Assembly: GCF_022539505.1 (NCBI RefSeq)
Contig: NC_061512.1
Coordinates: forward strand, 152,751,962-152,815,961
From: Lolium rigidum
Taxonomy: Eukaryota; Streptophyta; Magnoliopsida; Poales; Poaceae
Length of the DNA: 64,000 nt
Direction: 5' to 3'
Shown: positions 23,428-34,500 of the stretch, in pieces
Position numbering within the stretch: position 1 is the stretch's first letter
Layout of the letters: every line of letters begins with the position of its first letter
Notes under the pieces: generated by a model
The model's database searches: none
What the model was told of the DNA's origin: nothing
The model's input: the letters and a program-made list of their open reading frames with translations, nothing else
Translations under genes and position numbers: made by a program

Positions 23428-23619
23428 CCTTTAGTCGCGGTTGGCCAGAAGAACCGCGACTAAAGGTCCTCCACCCTGGCGCTCGCCTGCGGCCCACGTG
23501 GATGGGCCTTTAGTCGCGGTTCGTAAGGAACCGCGACTAAAGGCGGGGACCTTTAGTCGCGCTACTTTGGTCGCGGTTGGGCCACCGCGACTAATGGCAG
23601 TTGCCAACCGCGACCAAAG
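23428..23619. repeat. 3' subterminal palindrome cluster of the CACTA element
   Basis: Palindromes with TTTAGTCGCGGTT arms at 23428-23466 and 23507-23543, and a longer degenerate one at 23551-23619. They end 5 bp before the CCTTTTTCCACCAGTG terminus and match the 5' cluster in arm sequence. Confidence 0.85.
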
Positions 23620-23637
23620 CCCCTTTTTCCACCAGTG

Positions 23638-23640
23638 GAG
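23638..23640. repeat. CACTA target-site duplication GAG, right
   Basis: Pairs with 12547-12549. Sequence of the interrupted TIR element resumes immediately after. Confidence 0.8.
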
Positions 23641-23899
23641 CATACCCAGACGCAAACGAACGCCCGGACAAAATATGTCCGCGGGACGACGCAAACGGAT
23701 GCTCGCGACCAGTTTTGAGCGTCCGAAATGCGTCGCCCCGTTGGAGATGGCCTAAGAGAGATATTACCTTCCTTCTTCGCAGGGCTCTCATCGCCACTTT
23801 GTTGACGAAGACATGGTGAGCTAACCGCTTGCAATACAACAAAGTCATATTGACGTAAGAAAAGTATTAATCCTCGTTTGTCCCTGGGAAGGCGGTACT

Positions 23900-24255
23900 C
23901 CTTTGGCTCTGATGTTTCTTCAGGCAATAATATCATATTCTCCAGACCCAAAATCACCTCCTCCACAATACTATCATACCGACAGATTATTGCCTGAAAA
24001 AGCAAATGGTGATCTATATACTGTTGACACGAACAGAAGCATCAAGGACGCTTACACAGTAACACTAACCAGGTTCCCTTCAATTATTCTTTTATATTCA
24101 GCAGACCCAACAAGTAGTTCCTGCTCAGAGCCACAGAGCCTCAACCTGGTGAGCATCTCAGTCAGTTCGCTACCAATAACAGTGAATAACCTCTAGCAAG
24201 GTCGATGGCGGTGGACTTGTCCTCAATTTTTTTGTATTCCTCTACACGGACATTC
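23900..24255 (-). other. Coding-like exon blocks upstream of the NAP1 exons, unassigned
   Basis: The minus strand has an acceptor-preceded block (about 24191-24253) reading RVEEYKKIEDKSTAIDL, and an overlapping open stretch reading SELTEMLTRLRLCGSEQELL and SAEYKRIIEGN. A block ending near 23990 reads RYDSIVEEVILGLENM. They look protein-like but are in differing frames separated by stops. I cannot place them in NAP1 or in another family. They may be upstream exons of the NAP1 gene with an unusual N-terminus or remnants of a neighbouring gene. Confidence 0.25.
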
Positions 24256-24572
24256 TGAGAAAGAAATGTGAAAGGGATTTTAAGAAACTTGTTAATTATC
24301 ATGCAATGTGACTAGATCATGACAGGAGGCAGGGTAATTGAGTTAGGTGTGCCTCGGTCGGGAAGTATAGTGTTGCCTTAAGCCTTTCTTTATACACTTC
24401 CTTCAGTGGCACTCCCAAATTGTTTATATGGGAAGCTATATCTTAGTATTTTGAAACAACCCGTAGTCCCAGTCTTGTTGGAAGTACCATGTCAGGGCTC
24501 ATTCATCTCTGTATATGAATATGTTTGATCCTATTTCGGAGCAGTTCAGTAACAACTAACAAGTAACAAATA
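24256..24572. other. Noncoding spacer upstream of the NAP1-related exons
   Basis: No convincing frame or RNA gene. Being 5' of the minus-strand coding-like blocks, it could hold further introns or a promoter. Confidence 0.3.
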
Positions 24573-24707
24573 CTTCCTCCGATCCACTAAATGTGTCCCC
24601 AGCCTCAGGAAACTAAATATGTGAAAATCAAGTGTGTAGTTACTTCAGCGTATGCAGTTTGCATTCCTATTTAGGAACGGTTAGTTGGTTGTAGGGACTA
24701 GGGGGAG
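24573..24707. mobile_element. Stowaway-like MITE, 135 bp, degenerate
   Basis: Left end CTTCCTCCGATCC and right end ACTAGGGGGAG are diverged forms of the Stowaway CTCCCTCCGT terminus and are flanked by TA on both sides (24571-24572, 24708-24709). It is noncoding. Confidence 0.55.
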
Positions 24708-24917
24708 TATATGTGTAATCGGGTTCTATTTACTCAGGTTTAGTGCTTCCTTGGTCTGCTGGTGAGTGAATTTTGCAATCACGAGTAGTCTGATAGAGTT
24801 GGAAACAAGCAGGAAGCATAACAAAAATAGGAAGGAAGGAAAATGGTGGTGTCGCTAGTAACCTGTGGCGGGTATGCCCAGAGCTCCTGCAAGCAGTAAA
24901 CAAGTACCTCCAGTGAT

Positions 24918-25295
24918 ATGAGCTTCGAGGAGGACGAAGGACTTTGCCTCATCAACAAGTTGAAGATGGAAGATCAGAACAGGCAGGAGTCGCTGGATAA
25001 GTTGGACAAGCGCATCAAGAGGATTGAAGAGAAAGCCCCGGATCCGCAGAGCATGTGCGGCTTCTGCGACGCTGCGATGGATGAAAAGATCATCAAAGGG
25101 CTGGAGGCTAACCTTGATATTTGTCTTCGCTCTCTTGATATGCAGAAGAAGACGCTGGAAGTAAGCAAAAACTACATCGCCCTTCTAGAGAAGCTGGCTA
25201 AAGAGTGTTCTACCCGCATCATCTATCTCGAAGTCTTCACCGTTGCGCTGCAGACCAAGATCTGTAAGCTTGAAGGGGAAGCCCCTTTGAAATAA
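24918..25295 (+). CDS. Hypothetical 125-aa coiled-coil protein
   Basis: An intact frame from ATG 24918 to TAA 25293. The protein is Lys/Glu-rich. A heptad-like segment covers residues about 15-40 (LDKLDKRIKRIEEKA), a Cys pair lies in MCGFCDAAMD (residues about 45-54), and a second helical stretch occupies residues 60-115. Codon use and composition look protein-like, and no overlapping frame rivals it. It sits just upstream of the 3' remnant of an Athila-like gypsy element, so it may be an accessory frame of that element or a small host gene. I do not recognise the family. Confidence 0.4.
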   Translation: MSFEEDEGLCLINKLKMEDQNRQESLDKLDKRIKRIEEKAPDPQSMCGFCDAAMDEKIIKGLEANLDICLRSLDMQKKTLEVSKNYIALLEKLAKECSTRIIYLEVFTVALQTKICKLEGEAPLK

Positions 25296-25561
25296 AAGGA
25301 TAAAATATAGTATCAAATAATCGCAAGGAATATTTGATCCCACCTAGCTTGATTCCAAGCTTGGAAAGATCTATAACACCTTGTAATTTGTCCCTTTAGT
25401 TCGAGTATTTACTTTCAGCATGCATTTAGTTCGAAATTCGATAAGGATTGCATTTGGCACTTGTTTTGCTTCCCCGGAAAGTGAATGATTTTTATCCAAT
25501 GAATCTTGAGCCGTTATCCTCTTTGAAGTATGATTGAATTATGATTATTGCATTAGATGTA

Positions 25562-25566
25562 TGAAT
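25562..25566. repeat. Target-site duplication TGAAT, left
   Basis: Matches 27335-27339 exactly at the outer ends of the copia solo LTR. Confidence 0.9.
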
Positions 25567-27334
25567 TGTTGGAGATATGCCCAAGAGGCAATAATAAAAG
25601 TGGTTATTATATATCTTTATGTTTATGATAAATGTTTATATATCATGCTATAATTGTATTAACCGAAACATTGATACATGTGTGTTATGTAAACAACAAA
25701 GAGTCCCTAGTAAGCCTCTTAACTAGCTTGTTGATTAATAGATGATTAGTTTCAGAATCATGAACATTGGATGTTATTAATAACAAGGTTATATTATTAT
25801 ATGAATGATGTAATGGACACACCCAATTAAGCGTAGCATAAGATCACGTCATTAAGTTATTTACTATAAGCTTTCGATACATAGTTACCTAGTCCTTTCG
25901 ACCATGAGATCATGTAAATCACTTATACCGGAAAGGTATTTTGATTACATCAAACGCCACTGCGTAAATGGGTGGTTATAAAGGTGGGATTAAGTATCCG
26001 GAAAGTATGAGTTGAGGCATATGGATCAACAGTGGGATTTGTCCATCCCGATGACGGATAGATATACTCTGGGCCCTCTCGGTGGAATGTCGTCCAATGT
26101 CTTGCAAGCATATGAATAAGTTCATAAGATACCACATACCACGGTACGAGTAAAGAGTACTTGTCAGGAGACGAGGTTGAACAAGGTATAGAGTGATACC
26201 GATGATCAAACCTCGGACAAGTAAAATATCGCGTGACAAAGGGAATTGGTATCGTATGTGAATGGTTCATTCGATCACTAAGTCATCGTTGAATATGTGG
26301 GAGCTATTATGGATCTCCAGATCCCGCTATTGGTTATTGGTCGGAGAGAGTTCTCACCCATGTCCACATAGTTCGCGAACCGTAGGGTGACACACTTAAG
26401 GTTTGATATTGTAATAGTAGAACTTGAATATGGAATGGAGTTCGAAGTATTGTTCGAAGTCTCGGATGGAATCCCGGACATCACGAGGAGTTCCGGAATG
26501 GTCCGGAGAATAAGATTCATATATAGGAAGTCATATTCCAAGTTTGGAAATGATCCGGTGCATTTATGGAAGGTTCTAAAAGGTTCTAGAAAAGTCCGGA
26601 AGAAATCACTTTGGAAGGCGGAGTCCCGGAGGGATTCCACCACCCATGGCCGGCCAACCTAGGGGGTGGAGTCCCAGGTGGACTCCACCTAAGGTGGCCG
26701 GCCACCCCCTCCCAAGGAAAGGTGGGAGTCCCACCTCAAGTGGGAATCCCACCTTGGGTAGGTTTCATGTCGTATGGAAGGTTTTGGTTTGGGGTCTTAT
26801 TCGAAGACTTGTAGACCAACTCTTGGGTATTCCACCTATACAATGAGGGGCATAGGGGAGGGGGCCGGCCACCACAAGCCCTCAAGGAGGCCGCACCCCA
26901 TAGTGGCCGGCCACCCCCTCTCCCAAACCCTAGCCGCCCCCTCTCCTCCACTTCTCCCGCAACGCTTAGCGAAGCTCCGCCGGAGTTCTCCACCGCCACC
27001 ATGCCGTCGTGCTGCCGGATTCAAGGAGGAGCTACTACTTCCGCTGCCCGCTGGAACGGGGAGAAGGACGTCGTCTTCATCAACACCGAACGTGTGACCG
27101 AGTACGGAGGTGCTGCCCGATCGTGGCACCGTGATCAAGATCTTCTACGCGCTTTTGCAAGCGGCAAGTGATCGTCTACCGCAGCAACAAGAGCCTCATC
27201 TTGTAGGCTTTGGAAATCTTCAAGGGTGAGTCTCGATCATCTCCTCGTTGCTCCCATCTTCTAGATTGCATCTTGGCTTGGTTTGCGTTCTCGCGGTAGG
27301 AAATTTTTTGTTTTCTATGCAACGTATCCCTACA
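25567..27334 (+). mobile_element. Solo LTR of a BARE/Angela/WIS-type copia element, 1,768 bp
   Basis: It starts TGTTGGAGATATGCCCAAGA and ends CGTATCCCTACA, both characteristic of this Triticeae copia family. A perfect 5-bp duplication TGAAT flanks it (25562-25566 and 27335-27339). No internal domain or second LTR is present. It is inserted in the 3' internal region of the gypsy element that ends at 29172. Frames on either strand inside it are not genes. Confidence 0.95.
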
Positions 27335-27339
27335 TGAAT
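27335..27339. repeat. Target-site duplication TGAAT, right
   Basis: Matches 25562-25566. Confidence 0.9.
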
Positions 27340-27834
27340 TAGGATGAGTATAATTGTACTTGCATCATGCTAATAATTTTATGGTCCTCCACACAAAAAG
27401 TTTTAATAGGATATAGGAAAATTACTTACAAAGTATTTTATAATCATTGGTTCCTTCGTGCGAAAAAAAAGAAACATAGAAAGAAAGAGAAGAAGAATGT
27501 GAAATAAAAAGAAGTGAAGAAAGAAAAGTGGAAAAAGTGAAACGTTATTAGCAAGATCCATGAAGAAAAGCTAACTTCATGATTTTATGATATTTAGATA
27601 AAGTAATATTCTTGTCTTTTATTAAACCTTGCAAGGTGTGGAGGCCTTAAGTCATTTGAGTTTGAGAATAGTATGGTGTCATCCATGCTCTAGTTTTACA
27701 TCCAATGTTATAACCCTTGATCTTCAAAAATACCTCATTTGTTTTAACGACTCTCGCTTCATGAACAAAGATGACTCTATTCATTAAGATCATATCTTGC
27801 TCGTCCTCGAGCAAGAGTCTAAGCTTGGGGAAGT

Positions 27835-29172
27835 TGATGAGTGCATTTTTAAGATATTTTTGCATTACTATTTTATCAAGTTATCATCAAGTAGTGGTAA
27901 TATTTTTGTATTTTACCGCGCTACCGCGCCCTTTTATGGTTTTCTACACGGGATCTTAAAATAATACGTCAATAATCAAATATCAATGAAAACTGTCATT
28001 TTCTGGCATTTTGACGTGATAGAAATCATTTTTACACTTAATAATGCGCGTGGGCGAAACGACAATGCGAGGACAATTTCTAGGGACTTTAGCGGGCATC
28101 GGTACAGGCAAAGACCGCCCGTACCGTCCGGCCGTACCACCCTCCAGGAGCACCGCCTTGTCAATAACTTTCACCTCCCGTAGACGGATCAGAGATCAGA
28201 CACACACAGCTCCACGAAACCGAGAAACACCGCTCCAGATCAGATCTCAAGAAGGAACTTTGGATGAGATAAGATTCGGGCTGCTACGTGGATCCTCGGA
28301 GGACAAGGCATCATCCCATTCATCATCATCAACCGCTGCACCATCATCCTCCAACCATAGTTGTAATCTTGATTGCTATTGTGGATTTGTATTCGAATTC
28401 GTTCCATTCCTCTAATTCATTCCACAAGATTATGATGATGTTCTTGATTGTCTCCATGTGTGAGTAGTCATATTAGTTCTTGGGGAGATGAGAAACTCTA
28501 GCATGAATATGAGATGAATCTAAGATGATCTATAGTTTCAAGTATTAATGTGTGTTAGTTTTCTCTCTTGTATTACATGTTGTGCACCATGTAATATTGC
28601 CTATTGGTCTTGAGAGGGAACTTCTCTTTGAAGTGTGGTAAAATGAACGACGAGAAGTGACATTACCGTATCGGCACTTTGACACATGAATAAGGGGATA
28701 AGAGGGATTCATAAAGCTCATATTGATGACCATGGGGTACGCCCCTTAATAGCACTAGTTCATATATATGTGGCCGCAGAAGGCTAGATGTTGTGGTTAT
28801 TTAGAGATGCGATGACCGATGGCTTTCTGGGCGCATCTTATTACAGAGCTCTCCCACACACAACATGCTTGAAAGCATATTTCATCTTCATTAACATGAG
28901 TCCTAGTGTTAGAGGTGGATCCAATAATCACAGAGAACACTTTGTCTTATAAAGTTCCAACCCTTTTTATATAAAGTTTTTACTGCTTTATTTACTTTTC
29001 CTGCAATCATTTACAACACCCCCTTTTATCATTTTGAGATAAGAAAACAATTATTAAGTAATCTTTAGTAGAAAGTAGCAAGGGATATCAAGATTATTAC
29101 TAGTAGCTCCTCGTGGTTTGATACTCTTATTTTGAAACTAGCTACAACTGATATGTGTACTTGCAGTCATCA
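27835..29172 (+). mobile_element. 3' LTR of the Athila-like gypsy, about 1.34 kb
   Basis: Begins TGATGAGTGCATTTTTAAG next to the purine tract and ends CTTGCAGTCATCA. No matching 5' LTR is in the window, so the TSD cannot be tested. It contains no supported gene. Confidence 0.7.
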
Positions 29173-29899
29173 GGGGAGATGATACAAGAAGCAACTTTTA
29201 TGGGAGCACCAAAAAAATAACCCCACGCCCAAAATGGTGAGAGGGTCTAGATATCAGCTTGGATGAGATGTGTTAGCCGACCGCCCATCTTCCCAGGATT
29301 CTAGCTAGCCTAGAATAACAGTCTTGATATTTCAACAGACTGGGATTTTTCCATCGAACGGCCTGATGTCCAAACATATGGCTTTTTTTATTCTCAAAAA
29401 ATAAGTGAGTGACATGTTATTTTGGATAATTATGTATGATTGATATGTGGGGTCTGCACAGTCACTACACCAGATATCACCTAGTGTGTATATGCTCTAA
29501 CTTGGACTGCTTTGGGGTATAGACCTCAATCAATCAGGACCAGTTGAGACATGTTTTGTGGCCTGCAGCAAGAACGGTTGCCTGCGAGGATGTAATTTCC
29601 CTTTTAGCTAAGAAAAAATAGGAATGGTTTCTCAAAGGATGATCGATACAAGGTGACTATATTATAAAGGATGTAAAGACATTATAACTATAGTGTTGAA
29701 ATGAAGCCAATCAATAAACAACCATACATGGTTTATAGTCTGAAGGCAATTCGGAATACAAAAGCAGGTCAATGTTCAAATAAACTGATTCAAACTAGTA
29801 GATACTAAAAATAATGTACTACTCGGCACTTCAAGCACAATAAAAAGCACGTTGTTTTCTTTAAAGGTAACACCGAGTGGAAAATATTTAAACCAAGCT

Positions 29900-30290
29900 T
29901 AAACCATATAGCCGCTTGTTGGACACTACCCCAACTATCTCTGGGAAGGTTGATGACTCCCATGGTCTCACATTCATATAGGTGCAGGTTGCAGCGCAGA
30001 ATATTAGGGTATTGATTACCGCGAAACCTTCGGTATGTTGTGTATATCTAGTTTTTCCTCGTGAATGAAACCAATGTGCCATCCTGGAGCCTGTGCTTCA
30101 CATTTCTTCAGGTTGTCAGTGGTCGAGTAATTGAATCTGAGGAACAGAGAGTGGCCGCCGAGGCTATTAACCGGCCTCCAAACTAAGACCCCTGCAGGTC
30201 CAGTTGATATGGGATCCCGCTCAAAGAAGTAGGCGGCAACAAGAGGATATTGTCATAGTTTAAAAGTGTAGGGAATGTCCACGAGGAACC
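29900..30290 (-). pseudogene. Decayed protein fragment, possibly F-box-associated (DUF295-like)
   Basis: A minus-strand frame reads FERDPISTGPAGVLVWRP then NSLGGHSLFLRFNYSTTDN and GWHIGFIHEEKLDIHN. It then stops, while a shifted frame continues with ATCTYMNVRPWESSTFPE. LGGHSLFL resembles the conserved core of DUF295/F-box-associated proteins of grasses. Stops and shifts before and after the stretch suggest a pseudogene. The family call is tentative. Confidence 0.3.
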
Positions 30291-31077
30291 ACGTGTACGG
30301 TTGATCATCCACCATGTTGGGATTATAAACGGCAGCTTCAAATTTGTTGCAACATTTAAAATGGAGACAAAATGGGTATTAGTGACAAACATATTCAAAC
30401 AGCAACATTGTTCATCGTTCGACGTTCGTAGAAAAGGAAAAAATGAACAAAATAGAAAAAGGAAAATTAAAAGAAAATTAGAGAACATAAAATGAAGAAA
30501 AAAAAAACGTAAATGGGCCGGTCCCATGACCGACTAGGGGTGTGCGCCACTTGGTAGGTGTGGATCTTGTCGGCATATAGGAATTACCAAATAAAGTGCT
30601 CTCCGCCCTCTATGGCGACTCGGGCGGGGATTACTAGATGCAGTGTTCTCTCACATACATCGAATTTTTTGATGCTTTGGTACAAGTTCCATAGACTTGC
30701 GGCACAGAAGAAGACAGTAGCACACCATTTCCGAGAATCCTGTTAGAACCAGAAAGATCGCCCACCTGCATCTTCTATTTTCATTGGAAACATACAACCA
30801 GCATCCATAATACATACCTTCATCCAAGAACATAAGACAGAAACTGAACCAACAAATGTTGGACGCAGCCACTAACTGCCTCAATGGAGTTCGGCCGAAC
30901 AAAATGCACGACTAAATTCAGCAAGCACTGAAGAAAATCCCGGAAGCAGTGAACTCTTTCTTCAGTTGGTGATGAGCTTGGATGTGATCATGCTGAATCG
31001 CTCAACCCCTCTTCTTCTACCTCCAACTCTCTATCTCTCTAGCACAAACGCCATGGAAGAAAGTTGAAAAAACTCTG

Positions 31078-31101
31078 ACACACACACACACACACACACA
31101 A
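31078..31101. repeat. (AC)n microsatellite
   Basis: Twelve AC units with no interruption, about 440 bp downstream of the CHR24 stop codon. Confidence 0.9.
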
Positions 31102-31536
31102 CACCAAGGAGAAGATAATGGCTACATTGTGTCTTGCCGGTGCCTCACGGCTCCCTTTTCCATTCATTTGATGCAGTATATATATACATACATAAGGTTT
31201 GGCACTCATACCACTCATGCCATAAACTCCACTAACCACTAGCTCCTCGCTCAGCTCCTAGAATCACTCCATATCCTTGTGGCCCGGCCACTAACTTGAC
31301 CAAGCTTTTAGCTAACTCACTAACTAACTATGCATGCAGACTCTCCATGCTGCAATCCGGCTGCTTCTCACAGCCCTCCACATGCGCATGTACTTGGCTT
31401 ACACCTAATACACCTACTGATTAACCAAACTACTGGACATGCGATGTGCACACATGCACGTTCAGACTCTCCTAGTACACAAAACAGATCTTTTGACAAG
31501 ATTAACTCTAACAGGATGCACATAGCAACGACCCAG

Positions 31537-34500
31537 TCAGCAGATCATTTCCTTGGACGACGAAGACGATGAGTCAGCACCCACCGTCAGCTTTCCATTA
31601 TCCAAAGCATTTACTTTCTTATCTTCACAGTCGGGCAGCCTCGGCTCCAGTGTCTGCCAGCCACAATATATACATTCTTCTCAGCTTACTGTAGACAGGC
31701 AAAGGTGCATAGCTGATTGTGAAATGGAAGGAGACGTACCGTGCTCGCGAATGTTTCAGTAAGACGGTTCATCTCTTCGGGGTTCTCCGAATTCGTGCAT
31801 GTTGTAGCAGTGAAGCACTCGTCCTTTGGCTTAGCATGGGCACCCCTACATGGCATAAAGTCAGGTTATATTTACCCTTGCAACTACAACACGGCGCAAT
31901 CCACTTTCTACCAGCTAGAAAGAATGACAAGATGCTGTGGGCTGAAGGCAGGCAGCAGCACTGACCTGCCGAGTGCATTATTCTCGGTAAACATCGGCAG
32001 GACTTCTGTTTTTGAAAATAGGAGGCTGTGATAACCTACACCTGCTGTCCCTGGTTGTTGCTCCAGAAACTCTATGTGCTCCCTCAACGGCGCATCTCTG
32101 GAAGAGGCAAACAGATTAACTTCTCAGCGAAGAACATAGAATTGTCACCAACTCACCAACTGACAAAATATCAAGCAAAAAAACTAGCTGTTACATTTTC
32201 GTTTGGGTACCCTATATCATTGTATCAAAAACTAAAGCCTTGTGTATCTCAAAATGTCTGCATAACACCTCAACTTTTGGTGTGCATTTTCTGACTGATT
32301 TATACTATGGACTAATTAAAGCCAGTTTCATTTCATATTATGTCACAATATATGGAACCTCGAACAGTCAGATTGTAGATATCTTCAGAAGTAATGGAAA
32401 AGAAACAAATGCCTTACATGTCAAGAGGATACCCATGCTCTTGTTGCAATTGTTTCTGCGTAAGGGATACATCAAAACCTTGTTCCGGCAGACTAAAAGG
32501 ATCTTGAATCTCCTGATGATATGCAACAAAATTAGCCATTGTATATCTTATAGGAAATCCAGCAAGCACAAGTAATAATGGTATCATGATAAGTACACTC
32601 TGGCTGAAGTAATGTGGCTGTTTGTTCTTCTCCGTGGCTGCCCTAAATAAAGCATCCTTGAGGACCTGGCAAAAAGTATTATGCGATTTAAGGAAGCAGA
32701 AGTATGGAACTTAAAGCTGGAGCCTAGATATGTCATATGAAAAACATTAGAGTAAAAAGTTTTAAATCATATTTAAACCTGCGTTTTATATATCTTTTCT
32801 TCCACGGTTGCGGATGTGATCAAGCGGTATACAATCACTTCTTGTGTCTGTCCAATTCGATAAACCCGATCAATGCTCTGACTGTCCGTACTGTAGAAAG
32901 GAAGATTGTGTTATCGAATAGAAAACTTGCAGTGACAAGCATTCTATAAAACCAAAAAGGAATAACTTAATTAGGATGTGTCAATGTTCAGGTACCTTGG
33001 ATTCCAGTCAGGATCAACTACTATGACACGAGCTGCCTTGGTGAGTGTAAGTCCAATACCACCGACTTTTGTGGTCAGCAAAAATATCTGAGCTCCAAGG
33101 CCCTCTTGGAAATCCTAGATATGCAACACGCAATACATAAGAAACATAGCATTCAATGGAAGAAAACAACGTGGAAAAAGGGAAGCACGAACAGAAACCT
33201 TCACAATCCTTTCCCTCTCAGAAATCTGAGTGTTGCCATCCATGCGCGAAAAGCTGTAGCCCTCTAATAATATAGCTTCCTGTTGCAATAGTCGAATATG
33301 TTACGACACAGAAAGTGTGTTATACCTAGGGCCCTACTTCTACCATAGCTAGGTGAAAACAACATAGAAAAATAGGTAGCATCCATATCTCAGAACAATT
33401 TTTTATAATAGATATACTCAACAAAAACTGGAATTTGTACACTTCGATGACAGCAGTAGATCAAAGATGCCAAAAGCCATAACTCATGCTACATCTCAAG
33501 TTATCAGATAATTTTACTCTCAAGTAATTCTACTCGACTATTGAACAGGACAGGAAGGTGATGTGTCTCTTCTGGGGTACAGAAATTTAGCATAAATTTA
33601 GCATCATTATATTTCGTAAGAAGAAAATTCCCATTTAATATACCAACAGAGTTTATCATGTATGTGATAATACGAAGACAGCAATGTACACAAATAATAA
33701 GTTTAATTTGAAAATTATACAAACAAAAACTAACAGCATACCTGAATCAGGTTTAACATTTGATGAGTCTGAGAAAATATCAGAACATGGTGTCCTTCTT
33801 CAAGAAGATTCCGCTGCAACATTAGACATTAGCAATTTGAGTTTACACAAACAAATACGGAATACAGTAACAACTAATGGGCACCAAAGATTGCTTACCA
33901 ATAACGCCAAGATAAAAGATAACTTGCATGAGACTTCCGGGCCGACTTCCACTGCCTCATCATCACGAGGCATATCTCCGAGGTTCATGGCCATTTTTTC
34001 AGCCATCTCCATTTCCTGATCGTTGTTTTCAGCCATATCCATTTCCTCATCTCTCTTAGTCACTAACTGTGGGTGATCACATATTTTCTTCAATACCTGT
34101 TGAAGAAAAGAAAAAATAAGAAACGAACATGATTGCACCAAAAAACATGCACACATCAAAAATGATGAATCAAGGGCATACAATTAGCAGATGCTGCCTC
34201 CCATAAAAGATATACTCTGTCCATTTCATTTTTTAAGGCGTATTTTTGGTTTAGTTCAGAGATAACGGAAACGACTAATAGTAAGGGAAATTTTAGTGTG
34301 CATGTTTAACAATATACGATGAAGAGAGTCAGAGGTAAATGAGGACAACAGAGAAACAAAAAAGTCATCATTTCTACAAGCATGCCTTAATAACCCCCCC
34401 AAGTTGGTGCGCCTTCTATCATAACCCCCCCTTGTGTCACTGACATGTCGGGCCGGGACCCACATGTCAGCGACACAAAGGAGGGGTTATGATAGAAGTC

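Larger units (their letters stand above)
12550..23637 (+). mobile_element. CACTA (En/Spm-type) DNA transposon, 11,088 bp
   Basis: It begins CACTGGTGGAAAAA and ends with the exact reverse complement, a 14-bp perfect terminal inverted repeat. The 3-bp target duplication GAG flanks it (12547-12549 and 23638-23640), the length typical of CACTA elements. Subterminal palindromes with TTTAGTCGCGGTT arms occur at both ends and once inside. Internal genes are a TNP2-type transposase (13140-16470), a minus-strand accessory ORF (16718-17280) and a second gene with a Ulp1-like C-terminus (19323-23150). All carry frameshifts, so the copy is probably not autonomous, although its ends are perfect and could still be mobilised in trans. 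Confidence 0.95.
11442..23752 (+). mobile_element. ~1.2 kb terminal-inverted-repeat element interrupted by the CACTA transposon
   Basis: The left end GGGCATCTCCAGCGGCGCGA and the right end, reverse complemented, GGCCATCTCCAACGGGGCGA form imperfect inverted repeats of about 25 bp. Flanks TAAGAAAG (11435-11442) and TAAGAGAG (23753-23760) differ at one base and look like a 7-8 bp duplication, hAT-like. An alternative is a 3-bp TAA target of a PIF/Harbinger element with an altered left flank. Removing the CACTA leaves about 1.22 kb holding one ORF with its own TATA box. No transposase is recognisable, so it is probably non-autonomous. It occupies nearly the whole NAP1 intron. Confidence 0.65.
10318..23840 (-). 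pseudogene. NAP1: NAP1-like histone chaperone, central and C-terminal exons (5' part not found)
   Basis: Minus-strand exons match the plant NAP1 core. Exon ending at 23768 carries GDESPAKKE; 11295-11359 GVPDFWLNAMLINEIL; 10969-11153 [18 protein letters not shown] and FFFDTNPFF; about 10707-10879 [10 protein letters not shown] and ESFFKFFSP; 10569-10612 AEQLMEQIQKDYDI; 10318-10436 DNIIPHAVSWF followed by an acidic run. Most junctions are GT-AG and in phase. The 10707-10879 exon is an exception: its only nearby GT leaves a phase that does not fit the next exon, so the frame may be broken. The intron between 23768 and 11359 is 12.4 kb and almost wholly transposon. N-terminal NAP1 helices are not seen upstream but do occur downstream at 9924-10184. 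NAP1 normally shuttles H2A-H2B; whether this copy is expressed is unknown. Confidence 0.75.
25296..27834 (+). mobile_element. Athila-like gypsy, 3' noncoding internal region (interrupted by the copia solo LTR)
   Basis: Sequence outside the solo LTR is A-rich and noncoding and ends in the purine tract AAGCTTGGGGAAG just before TGATGAG at 27835. This is the usual polypurine-tract to 3' LTR junction of Athila-type gypsy elements. No pol domain remains; the left boundary is uncertain and may include the coiled-coil ORF. Confidence 0.6.
29173..31536. other. Intergenic region downstream of the CHR24-like gene
   Basis: Between the gypsy LTR and the CHR24 stop. It holds a decayed minus-strand exon-like stretch (29900-30290), an (AC)n tract at 31078-31101 and otherwise AT-rich sequence. 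The 3' UTR of CHR24 should lie at its right end. Confidence 0.5.

Noticed and set aside
25950..27138. Minus- and plus-strand frames in the copia solo LTR
   Set aside because: The interval is bounded by a perfect TSD and LTR termini; frames have no domain and overlap.
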